Position numbers and translations under genes: made by a program. From Actinophytocola gossypii (GTDB lineage Bacteria > Actinomycetota > Actinomycetes > Mycobacteriales > Pseudonocardiaceae): a DNA stretch of 41,955 bases. The notes beneath the pieces were generated by a model. The model made no database searches and was not told where the DNA came from. It saw only the letters and a list, made by a program, of their open reading frames with translations. How positions within the stretch are numbered: the first letter of the stretch is position 1; every line of letters starts with the position of its first letter. Shown piece after piece: positions 40,572-41,955 of the stretch. The stretch is from positions 1 through 41,955 of the forward strand of contig NZ_JAFFZE010000034.1 in assembly GCF_025165815.1 (NCBI RefSeq). Reading direction: 5' to 3'.

Positions 40572-41260
40572 CGCCCCACCGCCGCGGACGTGTTCCAGTC
40601 GATGGCGCCCGCGGTGTCGAGCTTGGCCAGGCGGTCGATCCGCTGCTGGCTCGGGCCCAGCACGGCGCGGGCGTAGCGGGCGTGCGCCCGGCCGAGCACC
40701 TTGGTCAGCGTGAGCGTGACGGCCAGCACGAGCAGCCCGGCGGCGGCCCACGGCAGCGTCTCGAACCAGGAGTCGACGTCGAAGGCGCCGCCGTCCCAGG
40801 TGACCGGGTGCCAGTCGCCGGGCAGCCACGGGTAGTAGACCGGCATGAGCACCAGCCACAGGCTCGTTGCCCAGGTGGTGACCATGATCGTGAACTCAGC
40901 GACGCCGATCGGCAACAGGAGCAGGTGGTAGGCCATGTCCTTGTAGGTGGCCGGGTCCTTGAACCGCGCGCCGACCCGCTTGGTGACGCCGTCGGGCAGC
41001 GGGCGGTACGGGGTGGCGACGTAGGTGCCGAGCATGGCGTGCACGCGCATCCGTTCCAGCTGGGCCGCGCCGCGCCAGACCACCGCCGCGACGGCGAGGA
41101 CGACGAGCCCGACCCAGATGACGACCGTGCTCAGCCCGACCGAGGTCATCGTGACGACGAACACGAACGAGGCGATGCCGATGGGCAGGTTCAGCACCAG
41201 GTAGGCGAGCGAGCCCCACAGGGGCGGATCGGGCTGGGTACCGTCGCGGTCGGTGGTCAT
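40568..41260 (-). CDS. Stand-alone Sensor-domain membrane protein
   Basis: A 230-residue membrane protein with four predicted helices arranged like the kinase's N-terminal domain: the first pair (LAYLVLNLPIGIASFVFVV and VVIWVGLVVLAVAAVVW), then AYHLLLLPIGVAEFTIMVTTW, then LPWAAAGLLVLAVTLTL. It ends ARAVLGPSQQRIDRLAK, just where the kinase linker would start, so it is a kinase-less paralogue of the same Sensor domain. ATG 41260 has AAGGAG at 6-nt spacing; it leads the three-gene operon. It may modulate or dimerise with the kinase (inference). Confidence 0.85.
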   Translation of the reverse strand: MTTDRDGTQPDPPLWGSLAYLVLNLPIGIASFVFVVTMTSVGLSTVVIWVGLVVLAVAAVVWRGAAQLERMRVHAMLGTYVATPYRPLPDGVTKRVGARFKDPATYKDMAYHLLLLPIGVAEFTIMVTTWATSLWLVLMPVYYPWLPGDWHPVTWDGGAFDVDSWFETLPWAAAGLLVLAVTLTLTKVLGRAHARYARAVLGPSQQRIDRLAKLDTAGAIDWNTSAAVGR

Positions 41261-41394
41261 CGAGGTCTCCTTCGTCGTGTCGCCCTTCCAGGATGTCGGT
41301 GCGGGGGTGTGCGGAACCATGGGGTGATCCGCACACTTCGGGGTGGGGTTTTCCCTACCTCCGATATCGGGATGATCCGGAGCGCCCGGCGCGT

Positions 41395-41400
41395 TAGACT
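41395..41400 (+). promoter_or_regulatory. -10 element of the ssrA promoter
   Basis: TAGACT ends 24 bp before the mature tmRNA 5' end, leaving a short leader containing a GTGG/CCAC hairpin for RNase P removal. No clear -35 is seen. Confidence 0.55.
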
Positions 41401-41423
41401 GGGTGTGGAAGTTCCCACGACTA

Positions 41424-41795
41424 GGGGGTGAACGGTTTCGACTCTGGACGTTGAGTCAGGGGAAGCGTGCAGGTGCAGGCGGATGGCCACCTCAAGCGTC
41501 GCCGCAAACCAATAAGCGCCAAGGTTAATCACCAGCGCGACGTCGCACTCGCCGCCTGAGCGAGTAGCGATGTCTGTCGGCCCGGGGTCGCCTCCGACCC
41601 GGTTCGCCGGCATCAGCTAGGAGGCTTACCGCCGCGGATCGGCCGCGGAGCCGCGGCGGGACATCTTCAGCGGCTGGGCCCGTCACACCGGCTTGTTCAC
41701 GTGACCGGTGGGGCCGAGTAGAGGCACAGTGAACTGCGCACGGAGAAGCCCTGTCGAGGCGACAGAGGACCCGGGTTCGATTCCCGGCACCTCCA
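41424..41795 (+). ncRNA. ssrA: tmRNA (transfer-messenger RNA)
   Basis: A 372-nt one-piece tmRNA. The acceptor stem pairs GGGGGTG (41424-41430) with CACCTCC (41788-41794); the T-arm GGTTCGATTCC precedes it, and CCA is not encoded. The tag reading frame ends at TGA 41557-41559 and reads AKVNHQRDVALAA if it resumes at the GCC at 41518; the ALAA ending is the degradation signal and HQRD resembles the mycobacterial tag. Pseudoknot-rich GC stems follow. With SmpB it frees stalled ribosomes. The gene lies upstream of, and divergent from, the sensor operon. Confidence 0.96.
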
Positions 41796-41849
41796 CTCGG
41801 CGTACGTATGCTCGCGGAACGCGCTCGCCGGCTCGTTTCGGATCACGTT

Positions 41850-41864
41850 GGGGGCCGAGCCCCC
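41850..41864. terminator. Short hairpin downstream of ssrA
   Basis: A GGGGGC/GCCCCC stem with a 3-nt loop, 55 bp past the tmRNA. It is followed by C-rich rather than T-rich sequence, so it is a weak terminator candidate. Confidence 0.4.
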
Positions 41865-41928
41865 CAAGCCCCCCACGGTGCGAGCTCCACCGGAACCAGC
41901 GTGGGGGCGTTTGCGGTTGACCAGCGGC

Positions 41929-41955
41929 GGCCGGCGGCTCTTCGAGCCGCCGGCC
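41929..41955. terminator. Strong hairpin at the window edge
   Basis: A 12-bp perfect stem (GGCCGGCGGCTC at 41929-41940, complement at 41944-41955) with a TTC loop. What follows is outside the window, so the strand and T-tract cannot be judged. Confidence 0.5.

Noticed and set aside
41708-41920. 70-codon ORF in and after the 3' part of ssrA
   Set aside because: It lies over the tRNA-like domain of tmRNA; the RNA structure explains the sequence.

Overview
The window is high-GC (roughly 70%) actinobacterial chromosome. It has GTG starts, WhiB7, Lsr2, UvrD2, DUF4191 and PPA1309-type proteins, an elongated GlnE and a GlnR-type operator. Gene content and order suggest the order Pseudonocardiales (a Saccharothrix/Actinosynnema/Lentzea/Amycolatopsis-like organism); the genus cannot be fixed from sequence reading alone. 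There is no CRISPR array, prophage, rRNA operon or recognisable biosynthetic cluster. Most of the window is conserved housekeeping sequence with small accessory inserts.

Region 1 (1-9.6 kb), nitrogen assimilation. An alpha/beta hydrolase, a GNAT acetyltransferase and a class I glutamine amidotransferase with a Gly/Asn/Asp repeat lead into glnE. A 4HBT thioesterase follows, then glnA on the opposite strand. A four-half-site GlnR box sits 62 bp upstream of the glnA start. RDD and DUF4191 membrane proteins follow, as they do beside mycobacterial glnA1, with a Uma2-family gene wedged between them.

Region 2 (9.6-26.3 kb), the uvrD2-whiB7-UPF0182 block. uvrD2 is followed by whiB7, whose leader carries an autoregulation-type promoter, an 84-codon upstream ORF and a perfect 15-bp attenuator hairpin with six T. 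The block is interrupted by an accessory insert (12.95-16.64 kb: a maleylpyruvate-isomerase-like protein, a methyltransferase, a small zinc-ribbon protein, a roughly 0.9 kb non-coding stretch and an orphan AbiEi-like gene). It then resumes with an ABC1-kinase-like gene translationally coupled to a ThiF/TOMM-E1-like gene, a YgjP-like metallopeptidase, a DUF2342 zinc protease-like protein, a PDZ/Lon-like secreted protease, a PPA1309 protein and a UPF0182 membrane protein.

Region 3 (26.3-29.1 kb), a sparse stretch. It holds a decayed IS110-family transposase, a 33-bp tandem repeat, lsr2 and the initiator tRNA-fMet gene.

Region 4 (29.1-41.9 kb), translation termination, ribosome rescue and division. 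A PadR regulator with tandem operator-like repeats precedes prfB, ftsE, ftsX, smpB, an amidohydrolase and lon (with an HspR/HAIR-type operator). Next come a predicted KAP-like membrane P-loop NTPase and a convergent three-gene sensor/histidine kinase/LuxR regulator operon, and then ssrA (tmRNA). smpB and ssrA, partners in trans-translation, lie about 8.4 kb apart, separated by lon, the NTPase and the two-component operon.

A window-wide theme is leaderless transcription: at least twelve genes have a TANNNT -10 element ending 6-8 nt before the ATG/GTG. The best candidates for undescribed biology are the KAP-like NTPase, the ThiF-like/ABC1-kinase pair, and the small ORF coupled to whiB7.
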